Source: Conidiobolus incongruus B7586
Taxonomy: Eukaryota; Entomophthoromycota; Entomophthoromycetes; Entomophthorales; Conidiobolaceae
DNA: 16,958 nucleotides
Assembly: GCA_000697335.1 (NCBI GenBank)
Contig: JNEM01016693.1
Span: 1-16,958 of the forward strand
Direction of reading: 5' to 3'
Shown piece after piece: positions 7,952 to 16,462 of this stretch (positions are counted from its first letter, which is position 1; each line of letters starts with the position of its first letter). Made by a program: the position numbers and the translations under genes. A model generated the notes under the pieces. That model was not told where the DNA came from, ran no database searches, and saw nothing but the letters and a program-made list of their open reading frames with translations.

Positions 7952-9211
7952 ATGAAGGTCATCAACGTTGTCATCACTGCCGCTTTATTGGGTGCTGGTC
8001 TCTCAAAGCCTGTTGAATTCGAATCTAAGGAAGCTGATATTGCTTTGGATCGTAGAACTTTCGGTCTCCTCTATCCTCTCATCAATGGTATGATGCAACA
8101 CAAGAAACAGATGATCAACAATATGATCAACAATAAGACCGGTTCCAACAACTCTAACAATACTAATAACTCTAATAACACTAACAACACCAATAACACT
8201 GCTAACAACACTACCAACAACCAGACCAATAACACTACCAACAACACCGCCAACAACACTACCAACAACAACCAAACCAACACCACCAACAACAATAACA
8301 ACAACACTACCAACAACAACAGAACCGATGTCACTAACAACAACCAAAACAACATGACCAACAACAATATGAATAACATCACTAACAACAACAGAAATGA
8401 TGTTACCAATAATAACACCAACAACTTTGTTAACAACAATACCAACACCATTACCAATACCAACACTAACAATGTTGTTAACAATAACAATAACTCTGTT
8501 ACTAACAACAGCTCTAACAATGTCACTAACAACAACACCTCTAACAATGTTAACAACAGCAACAACTCTGTTACTAATAACAACAGCTCCAACAATGTCA
8601 ATACTAATAGCTCTAACTCTGTTAACAACAACAGCAGCTCCAATGACATGACCAACATGATGAACAACTCATCTAACAATTCTTCCAACAACTCATCTAA
8701 TACCTCTAACACTTCTAACACTTCCAACAACTCTTCCAACAACACCTCTAATAACTCTTCCAACAACACCTCTAACAACTCTTCCAACAACACCTCTAAT
8801 AATTCTTCCAACAATTCCTCAAACAACTCCCACTCTACTCACGAAGAAAACAGCGCTTCCAACAGCCAGAATTCTAGCTCTAGCAACCAATCAAGCAATT
8901 CTTCCAACAGCCAATCCAACCAGAGCAACTCTTCCAACAGCCAAAACACCAGCTCAAATAACCAATCCACCAACGGCACCAACAACACTGGTAACTCCAC
9001 CTCCAACTCTCAATCTAGCTCCAAGTCCAGCTCTTCCAAATCCGAATCTTCCTACGACTCTCGTAACGGTAGCAAATCCTCTGAATCTAAGACTGATCGT
9101 GAAACTAACACTGTCAACGGCAAGACTACCGGCCAAGAAACCAACTTTGAGTCTGAAACTGTCAATGGCGTTACCAAGTCTACCTCCTCTACCAAGGATC
9201 TCTCCAACTAA
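7952..9211 (+). CDS. Secreted Asn-rich octapeptide-repeat protein (gene 2)
   Basis: This 419-residue single-exon product is of no family I recognise. Residues 1-18 are a signal peptide, with probable cleavage after Ser18. Residues 19-62 are a basic head with an Arg-Arg pair (34-35, a possible processing site) and a hydrophobic/basic stretch (LLYPLINGMMQHKKQM) that could be a helix. Residues 63-86 are Asn/Thr/Ser-rich. Residues 87-198 are fourteen in-phase octads; looser octads with Val at 200, 207, 216 and 224 follow. Residues 236-293 are NSSN and NTSNNSSN units, 294-363 are Ser/Asn/Gln-rich, and 364-419 are the conserved C-terminal domain. Asn is mostly AAC despite the A+T-rich surroundings, suggesting selection for high expression. 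The start is the first ATG after the TATA box. Many N-x-T/S sequons suggest heavy N-glycosylation if it enters the secretory pathway. Structural, silk-, glue- or mucin-like use is inference. Confidence 0.87.
   Translation: MKVINVVITAALLGAGLSKPVEFESKEADIALDRRTFGLLYPLINGMMQHKKQMINNMINNKTGSNNSNNTNNSNNTNNTNNTANNTTNNQTNNTTNNTANNTTNNNQTNTTNNNNNNTTNNNRTDVTNNNQNNMTNNNMNNITNNNRNDVTNNNTNNFVNNNTNTITNTNTNNVVNNNNNSVTNNSSNNVTNNNTSNNVNNSNNSVTNNNSSNNVNTNSSNSVNNNSSSNDMTNMMNNSSNNSSNNSSNTSNTSNTSNNSSNNTSNNSSNNTSNNSSNNTSNNSSNNSSNNSHSTHEENSASNSQNSSSSNQSSNSSNSQSNQSNSSNSQNTSSNNQSTNGTNNTGNSTSNSQSSSKSSSSKSESSYDSRNGSKSSESKTDRETNTVNGKTTGQETNFESETVNGVTKSTSSTKDLSN
8210..8545 (+). repeat. Fourteen in-phase octapeptide repeats, gene 2
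   Basis: Residues 87-198 read as consecutive 8-residue units whose first residue is T at 87, 95, 103, 111 and 119 and then V127, M135, I143, V151, F159, I167, V175, V183 and V191. Position 2 is almost always Thr and positions 3-5 are mostly Asn (consensus V-T-N-N-N-x-N-N). Eight of the fourteen unit boundaries form an N-x-T sequon. A ladder with one outward or inward hydrophobic residue every eight residues is typical of repeat folds such as beta-solenoids, but no fold is proven. Confidence 0.88.
8717..8812 (+). repeat. Four 24-nt NTSNNSSN units, gene 2
   Basis: Four copies of an 8-residue unit encode residues 256-287. Gene 3 has only two (13217-13264), and this accounts for a 48-nt length difference. 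The copies are nearly identical at the DNA level, as expected from slippage or unequal exchange. Confidence 0.85.
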
Positions 9212-9264
9212 ACCAATCGACTCAATCCTATCAATTTTTCTTTTAGCTTACAATTCGATTTAGA

Positions 9265-9270
9265 AATAAA
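9265..9270 (+). terminator. Candidate poly(A) signal of gene 2
   Basis: AATAAA begins 54 nt after the TAA stop. The 3' UTR shows little similarity to that of gene 3 in spite of the near-identical 5' halves. Confidence 0.45.
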
Positions 9271-12266
9271 TTATATCAATTATTCATAATTTGTTATATT
9301 AAAAATAATTCAACAATAATATTTTTTAATTTATCAATTCTAATATAAATATTAATCTAATATATAAAGTATAAATAATTTTAATATTTTTAACAATTTA
9401 TTAAATATAATATAATATAATATAATTCATTTATTTTTATTTTATATATTGAACTAATCATAAATATAACTATTCAATTTTATCTTTTCTTTTTTTTTAG
9501 TAAAATATTGAATAATATGAGATATCTTTAGCTGTCAAAACTATAATTTTATTATTTTATTAGAATATAATAATATATTATATTTGATTTAAAATTTATT
9601 AGTTATAAATAATTTAATTATAATTTATTAATTAAATTATACTATTTAAAAAAAAATAAAGCAAAAATTTTTAAAAAATTATTTAAAAAATAAATCATTT
9701 TCATTTTGATATCAATATTACATATAATAGTAATTTAAATTTAATTGTGGTAATATAATTAATATATAATAGTGAAATATAATGATTTACAAAGTTAAAT
9801 TTAACAATGTACTTGATTACTATTTGATATAAAATATAAATTTAAACATCAAATGGATAATAAGTAAACTTTTATATAGCCTTTAAATTTAAATTACTAA
9901 AATTTTAATGATTACAATTAATATAAGCAATAAATTATTAAGTAGCAATATTATAATTCATTAATTGATAAATTATTGCTTATATTAATTCCATTTTTGG
10001 AATTAATTTTATAAAATAAACATCAATTTTTTTCCAAAATGGATAATAATAATAATGTTCATGATTAAACTATATTGTATTTTTACAAATTGTTAATTAA
10101 TCTTGTAATTTAAAAATTATATTAAATTTTATTAAATTAAAAAATGAACTTTTTTGGATTATAACATATCAATTAAAGAATTAAAATAATATATTTTTAA
10201 TGACTATTTTATTATTATAATTTCAATTAAATAATTCAAATTATATTTTATATTATTCAACTTTAATGCTCTAAATATTAAAATAATAATACTTCAAATT
10301 TATCAAATGTGGCGTTTTATTAATGCTACAGCTTGTATAAACAGGTTGTGGTATTAGATAATTCGATGTCAATCATTAGTAATTTTGATCAAAAATGCAT
10401 TAATTTTAAAAATATATGATTGAAATGAATCAATTAATACCAATGGTGCAATACAATTAATTAAAATATATTTAAATAGAGCTTTAATCTATTTTACATT
10501 AATATAGCGCTATAGTTACGACTATATGATTAAAATTTTAATTGAAATTTTCATTGATCACAGTAATAATGAGTATTAATAACTGTAAACCTTGATAACT
10601 TGTATTAAATTGTTTGTGTAATCTGATAAAAAAGCCCGAACAAATTGGAAATATGCCACATTTTATGATATGTGTATATTTGAGGTTAAATAAATATGTT
10701 TTTGTTGAGTGATAATTTGTTGAGTTAAGTTTATAACAAGTTTTATTGTTTATTATTTAACTGTAAAAGATTTGAATTCATAAGAAATGCATTTAATTCA
10801 AATATACTAAATCATTTTTATTTTAAAAATAATTAGGTCAGCATAATAATTTTTATGAAATTAATCTAATTAAAATATATATAAATTTTAAGTATAAGAA
10901 TTAGCGAACTGTGGTATGATATTAACTTGTTCTTTAGCCCATTGTGAATTTATTAATTGTTTGATATTTAAATCTAAAAAATGCTTATGATAATCAATAT
11001 GCACAAAAATTTAATCACAAAAATTATAGGATTGATATATTTTATCATGCATATTTTAATTATTAAAAAATCTTATTAGCAAATAGTTTATTAATATTTA
11101 TTTATACATTAAAAAACCAGATATTTTTTTAAATTTATTCAATAACAATTATTATAATGTTTTCAAATTTAATATTGAGCCTGGTACTATTACACAATAA
11201 ATTGTCAAAACTGATCATTCGATTCAAAGTTATTATTTAAATGCATTTCCTCAACAGCAAAAAATTTCAATACAAACTTTTATAGAATTATTCAACCACA
11301 GTGTTGGCATTTTATTCAGGCATTGGAAAACTAGTTCAAACATAACTAGTTTTCTGGTCTATATTTATCCTTAAATTTTAAAAAGACATTTTGTGGTAAA
11401 TTACACTGCATACTTTAAAACCTTTCATCGATTATGATTTCAAATTGTCAAAATTTTGATTAATTTGAGTTCACAATTTTATTGCTGCATATTATTGTAA
11501 TAAAGTTTCAAAATTATTTCAAATGAAGCGATTGCGATATTAATTTATTAATACATCAATAGAAAAGCTATAAAAAATATTAAATAATAATAAATTAATA
11601 CAATTTATATATCACAATAATGAATCTATAAAACATAATAGTTGAAAATTGATGGTAAATAACATGTGGTGCAAATGTTTGTAGATATCGTCAATTCCAA
11701 TAACAAATTATGTTTTTTATGAACTAGTAAATATATCAAGTGGTCATATATTTAGTGGCAAATTAGTTATTTGTTCTACAATTTGACATCAAAAATCCCA
11801 AATCCCTAAAAATAAAATATTATAATCAACATAATGTAACTCAGAATCCAATAATCTCATTGGAAAATAAATATGTTGAATAACATGTTAAACTCGGTGA
11901 AAGGGTTAATTTATTTACTCAAATGATAACCTACATTAAAAGTGTAGTTAGTTCAAATTATGAAGTTTATCCTCAAAAATATTGCCATTTAATTTTACTA
12001 TATTTGCAATAATTTTGATAATATACAATTTTTTTCAAAATTATTGATAATATTTTAATGAATTTATTCAAATAATGAGGTTGATTACTAGAAAAAATCA
12101 ATAATCTCTAAGAAAAAAACTATCTATATATTACACTGATTTGTCTTTTGAATTTAATATGATTCAACCATATGTTAATATTTGCAAAATATATTTAATG
12201 TTCATATTAAAGCTATAATATTAACAAAAACTTTTGAAATTATGATATATCAAAATTATTTTGTAT
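9271..12266. other. Spacer between genes 2 and 3, no gene seen
   Basis: The first kilobase is ultra-A+T-rich and includes a pure (TATAA)4 run at 9406-9425. The hairpin pair at 9916-10007 is the only strong structure. From about 10300 to 12266 G+C is a little higher, with no open frame, tRNA or recognisable transposon. I found no remnant of a further paralogue here. Confidence 0.55.
9844..10049. repeat. Long hairpin flanked by direct repeats
   Basis: Arms at 9916-9937 and 9969-9990 are 22 bp long with one mismatch and enclose a 31-nt loop. A second hairpin follows at once: 9984-9992 pairs perfectly with 9999-10007 (9 bp, loop ATTTTT). On both sides lie the same two words in the same order and orientation: AAACATCAA (9844-9852 and 10018-10026) and AAATGGATAATAA (9851-9863 and 10037-10049). 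This could be a small decayed foldback element in a duplicated site, a structured RNA or a replication-related cruciform. No coding capacity. Confidence 0.6.
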
Positions 12267-12267
12267 T

Positions 12268-12380
12268 TTAGCCATATTTCCAAGCTGCATTCTGACCTAC
12301 GCCTAGTACGAAAAATGTCATTAATGGACAATTAATGAGTACTTTTGGAGTTCTGTCAAGTGATGATATTTAGTATAAAT
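12268..12380 (+). promoter_or_regulatory. Gene 3 promoter: shared blocks plus TATA box
   Basis: TATAAAT lies at 12374-12380, 78 bp before the ATG, with TTAGCCAT (12268-12275), CGCCT (12300-12304), the ATTAATGA inverted repeat (12318-12338) and TGGAG (12346-12350). It is identical to the gene 2 promoter from 12300 to the ATG, so independent evidence for the blocks comes only from gene 1. Confidence 0.65.
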
Positions 12381-12451
12381 ATCGCATTGAAGTTATAGAC
12401 AAATATTAAGAACAATTAAATTTAAATCAATTCAAAGCAACATCAGAAATC

Positions 12452-13687
12452 ATGAAGGTCATCAACGTTGTCATCACTGCCGCTTTATTGGGTGCTGGTC
12501 TCTCAAAGCCTGTTGAATTCGAATCTAAGGAAGCTGATATTGCTTTGGATCGTAGAACTTTCGGTCTCCTCTATCCTCTCATCAATGGTATGATGCAACA
12601 CAAGAAACAGATGATCAACAATATGATCAACAATAAGACCGGTTCCAACAACTCTAACAATACTAATAACTCTAATAACACTAACAACACCAATAACACT
12701 GCTAACAACACTACCAACAACCAGACCAATAACACTACCAACAACACCGCCAACAACACTACCAACAACAACCAAACCAACACCACCAACAACAATAGCA
12801 ACAACACTACCAACAACAACAGAACCGATGTCACTAACAACAATCAAAACAACATGACCAACAACAATATGAATAACATCACTAACAACAACAGAAATGA
12901 TGTTACCAATAACAACACCAACAACATTACCAATACTAATACTAACAACTTTGTTAACAACAACAATAACTCTGTTACTAACAACAGCTCTAACAATGTC
13001 ACTAACAACAGCTCTAACAATGTCACTAACAACAACACCTCTAACAATGTTAACAACAGCAACAACTCTGTTACTAATAACAACAGCTCCAACAATGTCA
13101 ATACTAATAGCTCTAACTCTGTTAACAACAACAGCAGCTCCAATGACATGACCAACATGATGAACAACTCATCTAACAATTCTTCCAACAACTCATCTAA
13201 TACCTCTAACACTTCTAACACTTCCAACAACTCTTCCAACAACACCTCTAATAATTCTTCCAACAATTCCTCAAACAACTCCCACTCTACTCACGAAGAA
13301 AACAGCGCTTCCAACAGCCAAAACACCAGTTCCAACAACCAAGCAAGCAACTCCTCCAACACCCAGCAATCAAGCCAGAGCAACCAACAGAGCAACTCAT
13401 CCAATACTCAGAACTCCAGTACCAACAACCAATCGACCAGCGGTACCAATAACCAGAACAACACTGGTAATTCGACCTCCAACTCCGAGTCTAGCTCTAA
13501 GGCCAGCTCTACCAAGTCAGAATCTTCCTACGACTCTCGCACCGGCAGCAAATCGTCCGAACAGAAGATGGATCGCGAGACTAAGACTGTCAACGGCAAG
13601 ACTACAGGTCAAGAAACCAATTCCCAATCCGAAACTGTCAACGGTGTCACTAAATCTACTTCCTCTACTAAGGACCTCTCTAACTAA
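12452..13687 (+). CDS. Secreted Asn-rich octapeptide-repeat protein (gene 3)
   Basis: This 411-residue single-exon product is the close paralogue of gene 2. Residues 1-158 match gene 2 except Asn115 to Ser. The leader, the Arg-Arg pair, the basic head and the octads from residue 87 onward are all present. Compared with gene 2 it lacks one octad (FVNNNTNT) and has an extra VTNNSSNN octad, so the phase is kept. It has two rather than four NTSNNSSN units and a longer Gln/Ser/Asn stretch. The C-terminal domain (356-411) is closer to gene 1 than gene 2 is at three diagnostic sites (RTGSKS, KMDR, TKTVNG). The start follows the TATA box; the stop is TAA. It is probably co-expressed with gene 2 and has the same unknown secreted role. 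Confidence 0.87.
   Translation: MKVINVVITAALLGAGLSKPVEFESKEADIALDRRTFGLLYPLINGMMQHKKQMINNMINNKTGSNNSNNTNNSNNTNNTNNTANNTTNNQTNNTTNNTANNTTNNNQTNTTNNNSNNTTNNNRTDVTNNNQNNMTNNNMNNITNNNRNDVTNNNTNNITNTNTNNFVNNNNNSVTNNSSNNVTNNSSNNVTNNNTSNNVNNSNNSVTNNNSSNNVNTNSSNSVNNNSSSNDMTNMMNNSSNNSSNNSSNTSNTSNTSNNSSNNTSNNSSNNSSNNSHSTHEENSASNSQNTSSNNQASNSSNTQQSSQSNQQSNSSNTQNSSTNNQSTSGTNNQNNTGNSTSNSESSSKASSTKSESSYDSRTGSKSSEQKMDRETKTVNGKTTGQETNSQSETVNGVTKSTSSTKDLSN
12710..13045 (+). repeat. In-phase octapeptide repeats, gene 3
   Basis: Residues 87-198 form the same ladder as in gene 2, with V151, I159, F167, V175, V183 and V191 as anchors in the variable part. The order of units differs from gene 2 by removal of one whole octad and duplication of another, leaving total length and register unchanged. 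Confidence 0.87.
13217..13264 (+). repeat. Two 24-nt NTSNNSSN units, gene 3
   Basis: Two units encode residues 256-271, compared with four in gene 2. This is a copy-number difference inside an otherwise near-identical tract. Confidence 0.8.
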
Positions 13688-13730
13688 GTCAACCTTATAT
13701 CACTTCAATTTTTAATTTTCAATTCAATTA

Positions 13731-13736
13731 AATAAA
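13731..13736 (+). terminator. Candidate poly(A) signal of gene 3
   Basis: AATAAA begins 44 nt after the TAA stop. Support is positional only, as for genes 1 and 2. Confidence 0.45.
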
Positions 13737-14940
13737 TGAAAATTTTAATCAATTATTAATTATTTTTCATTGAATTAAATGCATGTAATTAAATTATTAA
13801 ATAATTAAAAATTAAAATAACTATAATTTTTAACACATTAGTATATTTCAACAATAGTATATCCCTTTTATAATTTTAAAATTAATTAATTATTTATTTA
13901 AATTAATTTTAATTTTTTATTATTAAATATATATATGTTGAAATTTATATTTTTTTGTTAATATTAAAAAAATTATTATTAATGCGTTAAATTATTAAAA
14001 CTTTGATAATATAGAATATTCCCAATCCTGGATATGTAAGTGTATTTTGATAAAAAATATTAGAAAAATTATTAGGAATTTATTTTCTAGTATTATATAT
14101 AAATAATTGGATATAATGTGTTAATATCACTAATAAATATTTATTAATTAAAAACCACTAAAACTTTATCCAATTATTATTTAATGAATAAAGTAATTAA
14201 ATCATAAATATTATATTTAATATGATGTTGATTTTTTTTCCTTAAAAAATTATATTGAATCTTGATTATCATTGCAAAATTAACTAACCAGATTAAAAGT
14301 TAATATTATTTAAAATTTATCATTAATTTTAATCCAAAAAATTTTTATATTTATTGTCAAAATTTAATAAATATTAATTTTATACCTTAAAATCATTTTA
14401 TATATTTTTAATTTAACTATAATAGATAATATTATTCAGATTAATTTTATTTTACCTTAAATTTTAATATTTCATAATTATATTTGGCAAATATATACTT
14501 ATTGTGAATTTTGCTTTTTTAATAATAAACGCTGTGGTGATCATATATATAAATATATATAATATTGATAATTTCAATTCATTTCTGTCAAAATGATACT
14601 TGGATTTCAACTTGGAATAATTAAAAAATATTTAATAATTTAATTATCAATTCAAAAACTCAATCATGTTTATATATAATGAGATCATTAATAGTAGGTT
14701 TATTTACTACTATTATTTGTATTAAATATGTAATCAATCTCAATAATTATAATTATAATTATAATAAGATTAATTTTTATTATTATTAATCATGGATAAT
14801 AATTATACCAGACTATATATATGATGTAATCAAAAAATAAATTAATTCTTAATTAAATGTATTGATTATTTTGCTTTAGTATAGTATATTGGGGAGGTAG
14901 AATTCTTTGATTGAATAAATGATTTGGATTGAGTGTATAT
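13737..14940. other. A+T-rich spacer, no gene seen
   Basis: Very A+T-rich, with a (AATTAT)3 run at 14745-14762 and a small inverted repeat GATTAAT/ATTAATC (14768-14774 and 14785-14791). No coding frame or RNA gene was recognised. Its right end lies just past the last readable Ser/Asn-rich piece of the minus-strand pseudogene and may contain that gene's unrecognisable 3' end. Confidence 0.5.
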
Positions 14941-15911
14941 TCAAGGTGATTGGAAAGATTTAATCTGATTACTAAAATTATAGAATGAATTGGAACTGGA
15001 AAATTTGGAGCTAAAGTTGGAATCCTTGCTACTAGAGGGGTTGTTTTGTTGGTTGTTAAAGAAATACGCTATTTATTACTGCAGATGGGTTTAGAACTGT
15101 TGGATGATGAAGAGTTGGAGCTGTTAACTGAGAAATTGATAGAGTTATTGTTGGAAAAACTATTAGAATTAGAATTGCTTACACTGTTGCTGTTATTTTT
15201 GGCAACAGAGTTAGAATTGTTGCTATTAATTGCATTAGAACAGTTGTTGTTAACAATGTTGTTGTTGTTGTTGTTAGTGATAGTTTTAGAGTTGTTATTA
15301 ACATAGATATTTGTGTTAGTGTTGATCATATTATGAGTGTTTGTATTAGTGTTTGAACTGGGATTGCTGTTAGCAAAGCTATTATCGTAAGAGTTGTTGC
15401 CGCTGTTTGAGTTATTGTTAACAGTACTGATAGTGTTAATATTTGTGATTTAGTTGTTGGTATTGGTAGTTTTGATGTTGCTTTGTAGGTAATCTGGTTG
15501 TTTTTCATATCATTGTTGGTATCTAGATTGTTATTAATCATATTATTAGTAACCTAATTGTTTCCAGTGTTGTTAATGACATGATTAATACTATTGGTAT
15601 TGATATACTGAAATAAATTCTTGATGTAATTTTTTAAAATCGCTCATAATAGATTTAATAGTTTTCTCCATTTTATTAATTAATTTATCAAAGACCCTAC
15701 CACAATCCATGGCTTCGTGAGAAGAATGACCCTTTTGCTTCATGCCATTTCGATAATTTTCTCTGTTGTGGCCTCCAAAATTACTCTCTCCGACAGTACT
15801 ATAAAGTGCAGTTCCCACCAAATCAGCAGATAATATCAAATTGATATTTCATTGTAGTGACATATTTTGGATGATCAATAAAACTACAATAATAATTATT
15901 TTGAATTTCAT
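14941..15911 (-). pseudogene. Decayed fourth paralogue (psi4)
   Basis: Read on the minus strand, this is a broken relative of genes 1-3. An ATG at 15911 starts 20 codons with a signal-peptide-like hydrophobic run (KIIIIVVLLII), followed by an in-frame TGA at 15849-15851. The same frame then stays open to a TAG at 15588-15590, encoding a charged head with VFDKLINKMEKTIKSIMSDF, comparable in place to the basic head of gene 2. After that, Asn/Ser/Thr-rich sequence continues to about 14944, but in all three frames and interrupted by stops. The piece at 15329-15069 keeps about eight octads (anchors Y, I, I/V, I, V, V, F, F). The 56-residue C-terminal domain was not found. Codons are more A+T-rich than in genes 1-3. 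Unseen introns or a sense TGA could change the picture of the first part, but the frame changes further on argue for a dead gene. Confidence 0.75.
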
Positions 15912-15981
15912 TCCTTATATATCCAATTTCTTTGATGCTCTATTGAAAATGAATATATATTATTATTATTCAAGATATTAG

Positions 15982-15988
15982 AAATATA
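15982..15988 (-). promoter_or_regulatory. Possible TATA box of psi4
   Basis: TATATTT on the minus strand lies 77 nt before the ATG at 15911, the same distance as the TATA boxes of genes 1-3 (75-78). The TTAGCCAT, CGCCT and TGGAG blocks are not found at the expected distances, so the promoter seems partly lost or different. Short A+T words are common here, so support is mainly the spacing. Confidence 0.4.
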
Positions 15989-16462
15989 GTTCATATGCTT
16001 GGATGTTGGAAATTTATTAGTATTTCGGCAATTAATTCAATAATATCAGCACCTGATTTTTCAAATAGAAATCTCTTTAAAAATTTCTCTCGTTGATGAT
16101 ATTAAACTTCATTATTTAATTATGATCATGTATAGTAATTATATTCTAGTGAGTTACAGAATATAACCTGTTCATTCGGCTATATTAATTCCAATGGTGT
16201 TGAATCGATAGTTAATTATTATATTTTCTAGACAATGATATAAAATAATGAATAAAATTAACAAAATAATTTGGTTTTAGCTTAGATTACTGAATAATTT
16301 GGAAAAACTTAAAATAATTCAAAATATTAATATAAATTATATTAAAAATAGACAAAAATTTTGAAGTATTTTAAGGCACTTAAAATTTTAATTGCCAATT
16401 ATTTTTGATAATATGATAAAATTAAATTAATATTCAAATCTGAATTTGAAGTACAGAATAAT
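15989..16462. other. Spacer upstream of psi4, no gene seen
   Basis: No coding frame, RNA gene or clear promoter block was seen on either strand. A TGATGATATT word (16094-16103, +) also occurs in the promoters of gene 1 (2133-2142) and gene 2 (7861-7870), but it is in the opposite orientation to psi4 and its spacing varies, so no function is claimed. Confidence 0.45.

Larger units (their letters stand above)
7768..8868 (+). repeat. Near-identical tract shared with gene 3
   Basis: This stretch pairs with 12267-13320. It includes the promoter, the 5' UTR and about three quarters of the coding region. From 7801 to 8425 I count three substitutions in 625 aligned bases (8298, 8344, 8413). Further on there are 24-nt repeat gains and losses, but the unique words between them match. 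Similarity stops abruptly at both ends: the DNA before 7768 is unrelated, and the last third of the coding region and the 3' UTR differ strongly. This is the pattern of gene conversion or partial recombination between paralogues. Confidence 0.85.
12267..13320 (+). repeat. Near-identical tract shared with gene 2
   Basis: This is the partner of 7768-8868, offset 4500 nt for much of its length. It starts at the distal promoter word TTAGCCAT and ends after the codons for SASNSQ. A small cluster of differences and one 1-nt indel lie near 12291-12299; then almost nothing differs until the coding repeats. Outside these limits the two loci are unrelated or strongly diverged. Confidence 0.85.

Noticed and set aside
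8210-8545. Bacterial adhesin or CRISPR-like array from the 24-nt periodicity
   Set aside because: The units are contiguous coding repeats with no spacers, in a eukaryotic-type gene with TATA box and AATAAA.
7952-9211. Prion-like Asn/Gln-rich regulator acting inside the cell
   Set aside because: The clear signal peptide and the N-x-T sequons point to the secretory route, and the middle has a regular hydrophobic period not typical of prion-like domains.
9841-9900. Possible third copy of the dispersed repeat (similar GTAAAC...TATAAGCC-like words)
   Set aside because: Only a short stretch resembles the core block and it needs gaps; in A+T-rich DNA this is not enough. A similar weak hit near 14382 was also dropped.
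15046-15306. Open + strand frame opposite psi4
   Set aside because: Leu-rich antisense shadow of the Asn/Ser-rich remnant, like those opposite genes 1-3; no promoter or leader.
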